Positions 19,211 to 30,202 of a stretch of 64,000 nt of DNA are shown here, one piece after another (position 1 is the stretch's first letter; each line of letters starts with the position of its first letter). Origin of the DNA: Sacculina carcini. Its lineage: Eukaryota > Arthropoda > Thecostraca > Sacculinidae. The stretch spans positions 6,235,587 through 6,299,586 of the forward strand of contig OU696574.1 in assembly GCA_916048095.2 (NCBI GenBank), read 5' to 3'. A program made the position numbers and the translations under genes. The notes beneath the pieces were generated by a model, which was not told the DNA's origin, ran no database searches, and worked only from the letters and a program-made list of their open reading frames with translations.

Positions 19211-22200
19211 CGCCCCCCTAGTCATGGACATGACTTCAATTAACCGCTGAGGACGACGGGTGTTTCTTGACGACCGCCGAAGTTGACCCTCTGCTTGTTC
19301 CTTTTCCGCTTCATCACTTGTTGGTGCAATGTGAGTACGTTGTCCATTTTCGGCTGAATCTTGATTGACGTGACCGTGTCTGCGACGTACATGTCGCCGG
19401 TTTCGAGCTACGACTCGTCCGCTAGCCATCTTGATTAAGTAGCGTCGGTGAGGTAGCTGCTCGATCACAATCCCATGCCGATTCCATTCCTTGGTGATGT
19501 GGCATTGTATCGCTACGTGACTTCCTGTCGCGATGTCACTTAGATCTCGAGCACTCTGGTTGTACTTTTCGTCTGTCTTCATTATTCTGTCCTGTTCACG
19601 TTTTTCGATCTGCTCATTTGATTGCTGCCACATGCCTTGAAATTGGCGTCGGTGTGCAGGGATGAAATCTCTAACGGGACGGCCATAGAGTATTTCTGCA
19701 GGTGACCTTCCATCTGGTCCAGGTGTGTTTCTTTGCTGCAATATCCCTCTGCACCAATCATGTTCGTTCAATTGTTTTTTTTCTTCACACCAACACTTTT
19801 TTATAAGAGCTTTTGCTGATTTTACTGCTGCCTCCGCCCTCCCATTAGACTGCGGATAGTGTGGGGAGGAGCGAACATGTGAGATTTTCCACTTGTTGAC
19901 GAATTGATGGAACTCGCCAGATGTGAACTGAGGTCCACCGTCTGAATACAATATCACTGGTACTCCCACCATGCAGAAAATTGTGCGAAGTGTCGATAAA
20001 AGTTTATTTGTGACGGATGTTTGTCCAAGGTCGTTGACAAATTGCCAGCCAGATAGATGATCCACCAGCACCACGAATTTATGGCTTCCGTATTCGGCAA
20101 AATCGACCGAGACGTGTTCAAACGGTCTTGTAGGTTTCTCGTGATGGCGGATGGTCTCTTTTGGTTGTGATGGTAAGTACACTTGACACTTTTTGCAATG
20201 TTTTGTGATGTTGTCAATATCTACGTCGATCCCGGGCCAATAAACAATATCCCGCGCACGTTGTTTTGTTTTTTCTTTACCAGCATGACCAGCGTGTAGT
20301 TCTTGCAGAATTTCTTTTCGCATGCCCGCTGGTATGACGAGCCGTCTTCCATAAAATATGAAGTCATCATCAATATAGAGATGCTCGTGCACCGGCCAAT
20401 ATCGACTGATAATTGGGTCCACATCGCATTTGCGAGTGGGAAATCCTTCCATTATGTTTTTTCGCAGCATTTTCATCTCGGCGTCGGAAGCGGATATGTC
20501 GTGCAATTTTCGTAATTCAACATCTGATATAGCTGCGTCTGTCGAAATTGTCGCGATGATGGAAAATTCTTCACCCATTTCTCCGGGAGCAGCAACGGAA
20601 GATACAGGAAAACGCGATAACGCGTCCGCTGCGGCGTGATCTTTTCCTGGCGTCCATTGTGCCGAGAATGGTCCAAGCTCTTCAAGCCTCAATCTCAAGC
20701 GCTGAATTCGAGGGTTCGCTAGGTCATCGACAGATTTTGAGTTTAAAATCGGTACCAAAGGACGATGATCAGTGATTACTTCAAAATGTTGTAGACCGGA
20801 GAGAAACATGCGACATTTTCTGAACGCCCAAACAATAGCCAACAACTCCAGCTCAATAGCAGCATATCTAGATTCCGCATCAGTGAGGAAGCGGGAGCCA
20901 CACTGTATGACGCATAATTTGCCGTCATCTTGTTTCTGCTGCAGGACAAATCCCAAGCCGTGCAGTCGACTGGCGTCCGTGCGTAAGAAAGTCGGAGCAT
21001 CTTGCTGAAAATATTTCAGTATTGTCGGCGATGATAGAGCTTCACGAGCTCGTTTGAAGCACTCGGTGTGGTGATTTTCCCAAACAAACACTCTTTTTGC
21101 GCTCAATAAGTCGCGCAGAGGTGTGAGCCGTTTCGATAGCTCAGGTGAAAATGATCCGATCTGATTGCACAATCCGAAGAACGATCTCAGACCTGTTACG
21201 TCGGTTGGAACCGGAAATTGCGCAATGGCCTCATACAAGTCTGGGTCAATGCTGTACCCTTCTGCGTTCAGCACAAATCCGGCGAACTTGCACTGTGTTT
21301 GCATATACTGCGCTTTAGTAATATTCAGTGTGATACTTTTCTCGCGACATCTCAACAAAAAACTACGCACGCGCGTCTGCAACTCCTGCTTTGTGCGGCC
21401 GTATATTATGACGTCGTCGACAAGACGCTGGATGCCCGGCAGTCCTTCCAGTGATTCATCCATGCGCCGATTGTAATGATCTGATATGGAAGAGATACCA
21501 TATGGAGCGCGCTTGAACATGTATCTGCCGTTCGGTGTAATAAACGTCGTGAGTGCTTGGCTGTCAGCATCGAGCGGACATTGATGATAACCTTTTTTCG
21601 CATCAAATACTGCGAAAAATTTTGCCTCTGACGCAATAATTGATGCAACGCATTCCGAGGGAGTGCCGGACTGAAAAAGTTCACGTTTCACACATTTGTT
21701 CAATTTGGTGAGGTCCACACACAGACGAACACCTCCATTTTTTTTCGGCGTGACTACAATTGGTGAGCACCAATCTGTAGGTTCAGTTACAGGTGATATA
21801 ATTCCTTGTTCTTGTAATTGCTGAATCTCGTCTTTCAGTCCTGCTTGTAGTGGAAGTGGTACTCTGCGTGGTGCTGAGACACTATGCGGAATTACGTCCT
21901 CTCGCAATTTTATTTTGAATGTCTCGCCAGTCAGAACTTTAATTTCATCGCTGAACACATCTGCAAATTCACTGAATATGTCATACGAGTGCGATTTCAT
22001 TTGATTCACCTGATGTGCAGTTTCACATGGCATACACGGTGACATTTGTACAGGGTAATTTACCGGAATCAAACGTAGCTCACGACAAACATGCCATGAG
22101 AGAAGGAGTCCATGAACGCCTTCTACGACAGTAATGTCTACCGTAGTCGATGCGTTGCCAATGGAGATGGTGGTTTGAAAGACACCCATCGAACGCATTT

Positions 22201-23251
22201 TGGTTCCGTCTGCTGCAATGGGGCTTTCAGTACTGGCTTTCAATCTGACATTCTTCAAATGTTTCATGATGTCCGTGCCGGCGACTGTAATGTCTGCTCC
22301 GGTATCTGGAAGAGCCGACACACGAATTTGACCCCCAAGCACGACGTCCACCTTTGGTGCTTTTACAGTGGTTACGTGTGAAACGACTGCTGCAGAGACA
22401 CGGTCGTTATCTGTACATTTCTGATGCGTCTTTTTGTGTGTGCTAATCACGCTACGGCACTTGATTTCGAAATGACCAAATTTACCGCACCGTTTGCATT
22501 GTTTTCCGAGCGCTGGACATTTTTCGCTCGCTTGATGGCGACGTCCGCATCTTGTGCACTCGTTCGTGTCCCTTCCTGTGCGCCTATCATGTGTCACAGT
22601 GGGGTGCCTATGGTGCACTTTATTGACGTGAGTATCCCGACTGTTTTCGATCAAATCTGTGTCGCGGTTGGCTGCCTCTTCAGCTCTGCATATCTCAACG
22701 GCTGTAGATAGCGTTAGATTTTTCACGCTGCAAAGTTTTTTCACTGTTGCTGTGTCTCTGACACCGACGACGATGCGATCGCGGATCAAGGAATCCCGGC
22801 ATTGGTCACAGAAATTGCAAGTGGTGCTCATCTCTCGGAGGCTGATCAAAAAATCTTCGAAGCACTCGCCAATTTTCTGAGAGCGGCCGTTGAAGTTTTT
22901 CCGTTCGATGACTTCGTTTACCTGGCCTTTTGCATACTCTGCCAGCATACGAACGATGACGTCGATGTTGTCTTTGTCGTTTTCATCTATTTGGAAATTT
23001 CTCACTGTTCTCAGCGTTTCATCGCTAAGGCACGATCGAAGTACTGCGGCCTGCATTTTTCTGGGTTGGTTTTGAAGACCGGTCAATAGCACATAATCTT
23101 CCCAACGATCTTTCCACACGAAAAATGACTCGCTCCGGTCAACACTCAGGTCCAGTTTTTCGGGCATAGGGACTCTCCCGGCCCATACTGACGTTTGAGA
23201 CGGCTGCATCTGATGAGACGAGCTTGCTGTGTCAACTGTCGGCTGCGCCAT
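19112..23251 (-). CDS. gag-pol: Gag-Pol polyprotein of element 6
   Basis: A single 1379-residue frame without frameshift. Gag contains two Cys-rich knuckles, CTRCGRRHQASEKC and CKRCGKFGHFEIKC (about 232-265), in the spacing usual for Mag-clade elements. The protease has LPDTGADITV (DTG at 316-318). RT: GGVRLCVDLTKLN and VDDVIIYG (about 611-618). RNase H: RTDASRLHGLGFVL. Integrase: a HAGHAGKEKT...CKKC zinc region, then the catalytic Asp in VDFAEY, YSDGGPQFTS and the Glu in NGRAEAAV. The start is the ATG at 23251-23249, of which only the A is in the LTR. The C-terminus reads into the 3' LTR. Confidence 0.93.
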   Translation of the reverse strand: MAQPTVDTASSSHQMQPSQTSVWAGRVPMPEKLDLSVDRSESFFVWKDRWEDYVLLTGLQNQPRKMQAAVLRSCLSDETLRTVRNFQIDENDKDNIDVIVRMLAEYAKGQVNEVIERKNFNGRSQKIGECFEDFLISLREMSTTCNFCDQCRDSLIRDRIVVGVRDTATVKKLCSVKNLTLSTAVEICRAEEAANRDTDLIENSRDTHVNKVHHRHPTVTHDRRTGRDTNECTRCGRRHQASEKCPALGKQCKRCGKFGHFEIKCRSVISTHKKTHQKCTDNDRVSAAVVSHVTTVKAPKVDVVLGGQIRVSALPDTGADITVAGTDIMKHLKNVRLKASTESPIAADGTKMRSMGVFQTTISIGNASTTVDITVVEGVHGLLLSWHVCRELRLIPVNYPVQMSPCMPCETAHQVNQMKSHSYDIFSEFADVFSDEIKVLTGETFKIKLREDVIPHSVSAPRRVPLPLQAGLKDEIQQLQEQGIISPVTEPTDWCSPIVVTPKKNGGVRLCVDLTKLNKCVKRELFQSGTPSECVASIIASEAKFFAVFDAKKGYHQCPLDADSQALTTFITPNGRYMFKRAPYGISSISDHYNRRMDESLEGLPGIQRLVDDVIIYGRTKQELQTRVRSFLLRCREKSITLNITKAQYMQTQCKFAGFVLNAEGYSIDPDLYEAIAQFPVPTDVTGLRSFFGLCNQIGSFSPELSKRLTPLRDLLSAKRVFVWENHHTECFKRAREALSSPTILKYFQQDAPTFLRTDASRLHGLGFVLQQKQDDGKLCVIQCGSRFLTDAESRYAAIELELLAIVWAFRKCRMFLSGLQHFEVITDHRPLVPILNSKSVDDLANPRIQRLRLRLEELGPFSAQWTPGKDHAAADALSRFPVSSVAAPGEMGEEFSIIATISTDAAISDVELRKLHDISASDAEMKMLRKNIMEGFPTRKCDVDPIISRYWPVHEHLYIDDDFIFYGRRLVIPAGMRKEILQELHAGHAGKEKTKQRARDIVYWPGIDVDIDNITKHCKKCQVYLPSQPKETIRHHEKPTRPFEHVSVDFAEYGSHKFVVLVDHLSGWQFVNDLGQTSVTNKLLSTLRTIFCMVGVPVILYSDGGPQFTSGEFHQFVNKWKISHVRSSPHYPQSNGRAEAAVKSAKALIKKCWCEEKKQLNEHDWCRGILQQRNTPGPDGRSPAEILYGRPVRDFIPAHRRQFQGMWQQSNEQIEKREQDRIMKTDEKYNQSARDLSDIATGSHVAIQCHITKEWNRHGIVIEQLPHRRYLIKMASGRVVARNRRHVRRRHGHVNQDSAENGQRTHIAPTSDEAEKEQAEGQLRRSSRNTRRPQRLIEVMSMTRGACVSERSSMSHRICGVDEPVEPKLVTKGVLVCV
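23236..23250 (-). promoter_or_regulatory. Primer binding site of element 6, overlapping the start of gag
   Basis: Directly after the LTR the minus strand reads TGGCGCAGCCGACAG. TGG at this place is a normal PBS start pairing with a tRNA CCA end. The first nine nt fit tRNA-Ser(UGA) as I recall it; the rest does not clearly fit, so the tRNA is uncertain. Confidence 0.55.
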
Positions 23252-23503
23252 GTTCAAGTTGTATTCAATGGTTAACCGAGACACGTCATATATTCTTAAC
23301 TCAATAGGAAACGCAGGTAAGACAACGACACTGGTCCAATGGACCCACACAACACGCACGTACACACTCGAACACAATCCAATAGATACTGTCGTCAACG
23401 TCCTTCAGACGCAGACCAAAACCCCCTTTGTCACGAGCTTCGGTTCAACGGGTTCATCGACCCCGCAAATGCGATGACTCATCGAACTGCGCTCACTCAC
23501 ACA
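23251..23503 (-). repeat. 5' LTR of element 6
   Basis: 253 bp, apparently identical to 18958-19210. Its last base is the A of the gag-pol start codon. Confidence 0.95.
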
Positions 23504-23696
23504 GTCAAAGTGCTCAAACTGCTGCCGTCATGGTAAACCTTCGAACCACTCTTCGTTTTCATCCTCTTGTTCCTCGTTCATTGCTGTGCAAAATTCTCTC
23601 CGCCAACGCACTATTGTGTCTTCCTCTCACTGTTCTGAATTGTCTCCTGTCACCGCTTCTTCCTGACAACCCAAGTCTGACTCTTCTCTTCCTAAA

Positions 23697-26635
23697 ATGC
23701 ATGTTTCTGACTCTACAGCTACTGCTCAATCTTGTCATTCCTCACATCTGGTTTCCCTCGTATCCAAAAATTCTGCTATTAACAATCTTACCCAATCTGC
23801 TCATATATCTCCCTTAGCCGTCACTAATTGTATTTCCTCCTTGGTTGGCCTGCTCAATATTCGGTCTGTACGTAATAAAGCAAATTTTGTTTCTAATGTC
23901 AATCTCTATCACAACTTCTCACTCTTTTTTCTCACCGAGACCTGGCTTTTTGACAGCGACGTCTCATCGTTTTCCGCCCAACTTCCACTTTCATTTAACT
24001 TCTTGCATGTGTCTCGCGATCTCACATCTTCTCGTGTCTCAAATCTTGCGGTGGTGGTGTCGGTGCTGTTTATCACTGTTCTTTATCTTTATCACTTTTA
24101 TCTACTCTACAATTTCCTTGTAGTTCCTTTGAATACGCTGCATTCTCGCTTTCTTTTCCTTCACACCCTAAATTAGGTATTCTATTGTTATATCGACACG
24201 ATCACACTGGCACATCCTCAGTATTTCTATCTGAATTTGATACACTCCTATCTTTCTTCTCAGATACATTCTCCCATAATTTCATTGTTCTAGGCGATTT
24301 TAATTTCTGGATTGACTCACCATCTCATGCGCATGTTTCTGATTTTCTAACTCTGCTCAATTCTTGGGATCTTTCCGTTATGAACAGTGGTGCTACTCAC
24401 CTATCCGGTCATACCCTCGACCTTGTGATCTGTACGCACTCCTCCAGACTGTCTCTCCTCGATACATTCACTTACCCCCCTGATTCTCTCATATCTGATC
24501 ATAGCCTCATCACATTTTGTGTTTCTCTTCCTTCACCTTCTAAGCCTTATTCCGCTTCACTGATGCTTCGTGATTACAAAAAATTTGATCCTTTATTATT
24601 TTTTCGTTTGGTTACCTCTCTTCTGAATCCCTCAAACTATTTGTTCCTCCCACCACTCCTACTCCCCAAGTTTATATCCGACTCTCTCTCCCTCATCAAT
24701 GATCAGATCTTCCCTTTGCGCTTACATCACTTTCGCTCAAGATCTCCTCCTCCTCCCTGGTGGTCGTCCGATCTATCCCGCTTGCGTTCAGAATGCAGAG
24801 CCCGTGAACGTTCTTGGCGGCGCTTTCGCTCTTCTTCATCATGGTTCTCTTTCTGTAGTGCCCGCAAATCTTTTTTCTCTATGGTTGCTTTGTCAAAATC
24901 TAATTTCTATCGTTCACAATTAGGCCAACTCCATTCATCTCGCTCACGATGGATGACTCTGAAATCTATTTCTGGTCGCTCTTCTAAGTCATCTTGCTCA
25001 ATATCTGCCAGTGAATTCGCCTCATTTTTCTCTTGTAAAATTGCATCCTTGCAATCCAATTTACCCACTAGCACTTTTCCTCTCCAATTTCCTCCTTGCC
25101 TTAGCACTGTTTCCTCTTTTTCCTCGATTGCTCCGTCTACCACAGCACGTTTTCTTACCAAACTTCAGAGGTCTAAATGTCCCACTGACCCCATACAATT
25201 TTCTGCTCTCTCTGATGCTATTATACTCCTTACTCCACTTTTCACATATATGGTTAACTCTTCTTTCCTTCACGGTTCATTCTTAGCTTCAAAACACGCC
25301 ACTATACTGCCGATTCTCAAAAAATCCAATCTTGATACCTCTCTGCCATGCAACTATCGTCCAATTTCTATTCTATCTCTGTCCTCCAAGCTTCTAGAAT
25401 CTGCCATCCTTGTTCAATTACGGCCTATCATCTTGCCTGTTCTCGATCCCTGCCAATCTAGTTTTGTATCTCAGCACTCTACCGAAACACTTCTTCTCTG
25501 CGTCTCCAATGATCTATTCTCTAATTTTTCATTTGGAAATTCCGTGCTTCTGATTTCCTTAGATTTTTCTGCTGCCTTCGATCTAGTCGACCACGAAATC
25601 TTATGCTGCGATCTTGCTTATCTAGGCCTCACATCTACTGCACATTCTCTTCTTACCTCATATCTAAATGATCGTTCCTATGCTGTTCGCAGTAATGCGG
25701 CTTTATCGTGCGACTTTCCTCTCACTTCTGGGGTTCCACAAGGCTCACTTCTTTGTCCTTTACTTTTCAACTTATACGTATCATCCCTTTGTCCTATTCT
25801 CCGCAGCTATCCAGTTTCATTTCACGTATACGCTGACGACATCCAAATTTATTTTCCTCTTTCTCCTCATTCTTCAAATTTGGTCTCTATGCTGCTCACC
25901 CAGACTTCTTCTTGGGCTGCTTCACGTAAACTTGTTCTCAAGCCTGACAAAACAGAATATCTAGTCTTTCACCCTCCTCGAATTTCTCCTCACTCTATCA
26001 ACCTTCCGCTAGCCAATCAAATGCGCAATTTGGGTGTCTTGTTCGATCCTAACCTTTCTTTCTCGACTCATTTTTCTCAGCTTATCCGCTCGTGCCGCTT
26101 TTTACTCCGACAATTTTACCCTATTCGTTCTTCGATTGATGTCTCATCCGCTAGTCTTCTGGTAAACTCCTATATCTTTTCTAAGATCGACTATTGCAAC
26201 TCGCTCTTCTTCCATCTTCCCTTGAAATCTATCCGCCAACTCCAAGCAGTGATCAACCTTGCTTGTCGGTTTGTACTGAGGCTTCCTCCGCGAACCCCTA
26301 CTTCGGTGCATATCCGACAGCTCGGTTGGTTACCTGCTCTTTCTCGTATCCGCTATAAGGTATGTTGTCTGGTCTTCAAACTTATCCACTCTCCCTCTTC
26401 TCCTTCATATCTCCGTTCCCTATTGACTCTCAATAATCGCACTTCTTGTCGCATTCCTGTGCCATTAGTCTGTCCTCCTGCTCTTAGTAAATCCTCTTGG
26501 TCATCCAAATCTTTTTATTTCTCTGCTCCTCGTATCTATAACTCGCTTCCATCTTACCTTCACCACAAGTCTTCATTCCGATCCATTTCTGCTGATCTTC
26601 ATAAATATCTGCTCACTCGTTCTCTTGATGACTAA
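23697..26635 (+). pseudogene. LINE copy 2 ORF2 (endonuclease-reverse transcriptase), one frameshift
   Basis: The ATG at 23697 starts an APE-type endonuclease: LLNIRSVRNK, FFLTETWL, then VLGDFNFW and SDHSL. A single frame change near 24045 separates the first ~115 codons from the rest. The downstream frame is then open to 26635 and holds the RT: NYRPISIL, LLISLDFSAAFDLVDH, SGVPQGSLLCPLLFNLY and catalytic YADDIQIYF (about 25826-25850), followed by a CR1-type C-terminal domain. The nominal length is about 980 residues, normal for CR1 ORF2. Only one lesion separates it from intactness. Confidence 0.88.
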
Positions 26636-27106
26636 ATGTATGATTTGTCTTTGGTTATATGTGTGTTGTTCGTGCTGATCGTCCTGTGTTGTACCCTCGT
26701 TGTTCTTGCTTGATATTTGTCTTTTTACTCACTGTGAATTATCTGTTTTCGTTGCTGCGTCCCGTTTTTGCATCTCTTGCATTCGTCGTTGTCTGGTCAG
26801 GCTTCGCCCTGCTACTGGTAACCGTGTAATTCCAGTACAACCAGATTCATGGTCGAGTCGTCGGCGACTAAACCGGCTCCCCCGCTGTTCTGCAGTGAGG
26901 AGGGTGGCTAGACACCCGACAGGAAAAAAAACAAAACCTGTTGCAAGGGCGGATGAGCTATCTGATAGCCAACGGCCATCTAGCATGTTCCAGTTTGCAA
27001 ACGTGTTTTCATTTTTCTATTTGTGCCTACTCCCTGCTCGCTGTGATGTTCCTGTCGGTTGTCTTTTTCGCGCCTGTGTATAAATATGTGCGCTATATTA
27101 AATATA

Positions 27107-27137
<31 letters not shown>
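26636..27137 (+). other. 3' UTR and (TTG)n tail of LINE copy 2
   Basis: No gene. It ends CGCGCCTGTGTATAAATATGTGCGCTATATTAAATATATG followed by TTG repeats; the same end occurs inverted at 1719-1790 and, more diverged, at 56630-56700. Confidence 0.8.
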
Positions 27138-27143
<6 letters not shown>

Positions 27144-28446
27144 GCCAAGTTGACAGCAATTATGCGCACTTGCGATTACACAGAAATATACACTGATTAA
27201 ATTTCACTGAAGCCCAATCACAATTAAGAATGCATCATATTAGCTCCAAGCATGGATGGTGTGGTTATATTGCGTACAGTTCAATTAATGCTACACTATA
27301 CTGAATACAAAGGCTTTATTGTCCTCAATATTTACACATTAATTGTTCCGCACGACGGCGGGTAAAATGCTACTGGGAACAAAGTAAGCTACTGAATTTA
27401 ACTGTAAATTAATTGGTTTAATTTCAAGTTGCATAAGCATATGGGTTGCAATACAATGTGATGCCAGCTTTATGCATATGCTGCTTTAGCGGAAGCATTA
27501 CCTGGGATTATAGAGATGACAGAAAGTTTCATTGATTTGATAGTGTTAAATTTTTTATCTACTACACACGAAGGACGGGTTTGAATTTGAGGTGTGTTGA
27601 AGGGAAAAAACTTCGTCAATAATTCAAACCAGAATTTACAAATTTAGATTTTTCTATTGGATAATATTTTTGCATTTGATTCATTATATTTTATTAACCG
27701 TTCCGCACGACGGGCGGATCTAAATATGAGGGTGTTCGAGGAAAAATATTTTCCCACATCTAAAATAAACACATTCATATTTAGAGTTTTCTATTGGTTA
27801 ATACTTTGTATGTGTTTACTTTTTTCTATTGCAATTTGTATTCGTTTTCTTTTATGAATTCAATATTTATTTTACTTTATTAATTGTTCTGCAAAACGGG
27901 AGGGTTTCAATGCTAGATGATACAAATTTATAAATATATTTTGTAAGCATTATGATAAAAAAAAGTTAAGTAAATTTTCATTGTTTCGTATCTGAATTTT
28001 GAATTATTCCGCACGACGGGCAGGTTTAAATATGAGGCGGGTTGAGGATAATATTTTGTGAAAATAATATAAAAATATAGAAATTTCGATTGTTATGGGT
28101 TTACTCTTTTCTTTTTTAATTCATATTCCTTTTCTCTTATGAATTGAATACAAATTTAATAGTATGAACTGTTCCGCACGACGGGTGGGTTACATGCTAG
28201 AACTTTCATTGTTTGTTACGTGTTTGTGTTCTGAATTATTCCGCACGACGGGCAGGTTCATATATGAGGAGGATTGAGGGATAATATTTTGTAAAATTTA
28301 AAATAAAAATATTCACATTTAGAGTTTTTTATTGCTGAACGTATTTAAAGGTAAAATGTTTTGCTTTTTAATTTGTATTCCGTTGATTGTATGGATTGAA
28401 TATGAATTTTACTTTATGAATTGTTGCGCACGACGTGCGGGTTCAA
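27138..28446 (+). repeat. Array of CCGCACGACGGG subrepeats in Helitron-like unit A
   Basis: No gene. About nine copies of a TTCCGCACGACGGGCGGG-type core recur at irregular spacings. They alternate between two contexts: one followed by TTTAAATATGAGGCGGGTTGAGG, the other by TTTnAATGCTAG, which resembles the 3' terminus of the unit itself. Confidence 0.75.
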
Positions 28447-28465
28447 ATATATACATATATATACA

Positions 28466-28534
<69 letters not shown>

Positions 28535-28556
28535 TTATATATAAATATATAAATAA
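28447..28556. repeat. (TA)n microsatellite, left of Penelope-like element 1
   Basis: Long TATATA tract with occasional TACATA; mirrored by 30113-30199 on the other side of the Penelope-like element. Confidence 0.95.
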
Positions 28557-28562
28557 TCGGGC

Positions 28563-29630
28563 CGCATAAGCTGTACAAGCTGGCAGGTGAGTACTCTCCA
28601 GGATATGCTTACGGAAACTTTAAGACACATCAAGACCGCAAACATCTGAGACCGATTATATCTCAGATTCCCAAAGCTACGTACCATGTGGCAAGTAAGC
28701 TCAATGAAATTCTGCAACCATTCGTACCAAGGGAATTCAGTATAAGCAGCTCACAGGAATTCATGGAGATCCTCCGCGGAACATCGTCTTCTGATGAAAA
28801 AATTATCGCCTCACTTGATGTGGATAATTTATTCACAAACGTTCTGGTGGACAGAACCATTGACATCATCATGGACCGTGTCTACAGATGTAACGACACA
28901 AAACCATTAGAAGTGCCCGATAAAGTACTGCGTACGTTGCTTGCAACATGCACCAAGAAAGCACCCTTCATCTGCCCCAGTGGACAGCTGTATCAACAGA
29001 TCGACGGCATTGCAATGGGCAGTCCGAGGTGTTTTGTTTGCGAATTTCTTCACAGGCAACGCAGAAACAAACATCATGAAACTGCACAAACCACTTGTAT
29101 ATTGCCGTTATGTTGACGACATGTTCCTGTGCGTCAAATCAAAAGACGAAGTGACCACAATCAAAAAAGCATTCGAAGACACAACCGGCCTGACATACAC
29201 CAGCGAACATGCACAAAACGGACAACTGCCATTCCTAGACGTCCTCATGCAAATCGAAGGAAGAAAGATGAAAACGTGTATATAGACGAAGCCGACGAAT
29301 GAAGGAATGTGCCTCAATGCTGCAAGCGAGTGCCCGAACAAATACCTACGCTCCACCATCAGCGCCTACGTTCGTCGTGCAATCACCCACTGCTCAGACT
29401 GGGAGTCAACACATCACGAGCTTGAGCGCTTGACACAGGCACTCGTGAACAACGGCTACTCAAATGAAGATGTGTCCAACGTCATGAAGAAAACGCTCAA
29501 CAAACAATTCATTCGCGATGTGCCCGAAAATGAAGATGCACAAGCGATATATATGCACTACAAAAACATCATGAGCTCTGCATATCGTGTGGATGAAAGA
29601 ATCATGCGAGAAATTATCGCTAAAACGTGA
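28563..29630 (+). pseudogene. Reverse transcriptase of Penelope-like element 1
   Basis: Fragmented RT: LRPIISQIPKATYHVA, IIASLDVDNLFTNV, QIDGIAMGSP, then after a frame change near 29026 GVLFANFFTGN and the catalytic CRYVDDMFLCV box, then LPFLDVLM. A stop at 29283-29285 (TAG) interrupts before TKPTNEGMCLN, where active relatives read a Tyr/Arg. The C-terminal helical region (about 29307-29630) follows in the same frame. Recognised from the family pattern. Confidence 0.82.
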
Positions 29631-29674
29631 AGGCCACCAGCGACACAAAAAAGGTCAAATTGGTAGTTTATTAT

Positions 29675-30103
29675 CAGTAGCGAAAAACTGTCAATGTTGT
29701 TATGAAAAACAGGCCCATGATGGAAAAGCCCAGCAAGTTGCAGCAGCACCATGTCGTATACCGATACACCTGTCCAAATGAGGAGTGTGGGCCTCATTCA
29801 TACATCGGTATGACGACCACAACGCTGTCGCGACGGCTGTCGTGCCACCTCAGCAATGGTGCAATCCAAAAGCACAACATCTCGGTGCACAAACAAAAGA
29901 TCAATAGGGAGCAGATAGTAAAAAGCACAGAGATCATTGACCAAGAATGTGACATACGGCGTCTGAAACTGCTTGAAGCAATTTGCATCACCAACTTGAG
30001 ACCAGCCATGAACGTGGAAGTTGAAGAAAACGGCATTTTGCCGACTCAGAGAGCCCCACGGTCTGAGCTGACTGGGTGCGTCCTTGCTGCAGCACAAGCG
30101 TGA
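29675..30103 (+). pseudogene. GIY-YIG endonuclease domain of Penelope-like element 1
   Basis: The open frame contains HHVVYRYTCPNEECGPHSYIGM, which holds the Y...YIG signature, then TTTTLSRRLSCHL with the catalytic Arg-type region, an alpha-helical LLEAICITNLRP block and a Glu-rich end. Upstream it is separated from the RT by a TAG near 29676. A paralogue lies at 36828-37262 on the other strand. The domain nicks target DNA to prime reverse transcription in Penelope-like elements. Confidence 0.82.
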
Positions 30104-30112
30104 CGACGCCAA

Positions 30113-30114
30113 TA

Positions 30115-30199
<85 letters not shown>
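30113..30199. repeat. (TA)n microsatellite, right of Penelope-like element 1
   Basis: Nearly pure TATATA tract directly after the element. Confidence 0.95.

Positions 30200-30202
<3 letters not shown>

Larger units (their letters stand above)
18958..23503 (-). mobile_element. LTR element 6 (Mag-like Metaviridae), recent and intact
   Basis: Two 253-bp LTRs that appear identical, a perfect TSD (GTCAA at 18953-18957 and 23504-23508) and one uninterrupted Gag-Pol frame of 1379 codons. It inserted into ORF1 of LINE copy 2 on the opposite strand. Identical LTRs and an intact frame make it the youngest visible insertion and a candidate for a currently active family. Confidence 0.95.
18000..23666 (+). 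pseudogene. LINE copy 2 ORF1 (PHD finger plus zinc knuckles), interrupted
   Basis: The ATG at 18000 opens a frame that continues to 18957, is broken by LTR element 6 and one TSD, and resumes at 23509 to a TGA at 23664-23666. Spliced across the insertion it is 371 codons. The N-terminus is a PHD-type Cys4-His-Cys3 finger (CKCGEPVGD, CEGCAGMFHVSC, LFWLCEEC), known in CR1-like ORF1 proteins. The C-terminal half carries zinc knuckles CWKCSGLGHKSDRC and CGHCAGAHLSSAC, and the insertion falls just before a further Cys-rich stretch. ORF1p is expected to bind LINE RNA. Confidence 0.85.
17903..27137 (+). mobile_element. CR1-like LINE copy 2, full length, split by LTR element 6
   Basis: Bounded by GTTGCC at 17897-17902 and 27138-27143; the sequence at 55600-55625 (inverted) gives a matching empty site. 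After subtracting element 6 it is about 4.7 kb: 5' UTR, ORF1, ORF2 and a 3' UTR ending in a (TTG)n tail (about 27107-27137). A pyrimidine-rich plus strand is typical of this family. A full 5' end is unusual among the LINEs here. It is defective because ORF1 is interrupted and ORF2 has a frameshift. Confidence 0.9.
28559..30103 (+). mobile_element. Penelope-like element 1 with GIY-YIG domain, defective
   Basis: Contains a Penelope-type RT followed by a C-terminal GIY-YIG endonuclease, the arrangement of endonuclease-bearing Penelope-like elements. The N-terminus is missing (5'-truncated), and there are a frameshift and at least two nonsense codons. It lies between two (TA)n tracts inside Helitron-like unit A. 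Confidence 0.85.

Noticed and set aside
28332-28544. Open frames through (TA)n and (GT)n tracts (Ile-Tyr or Cys-Val repeats)
   Set aside because: Low-complexity artefacts of microsatellites with no homology or coding bias.
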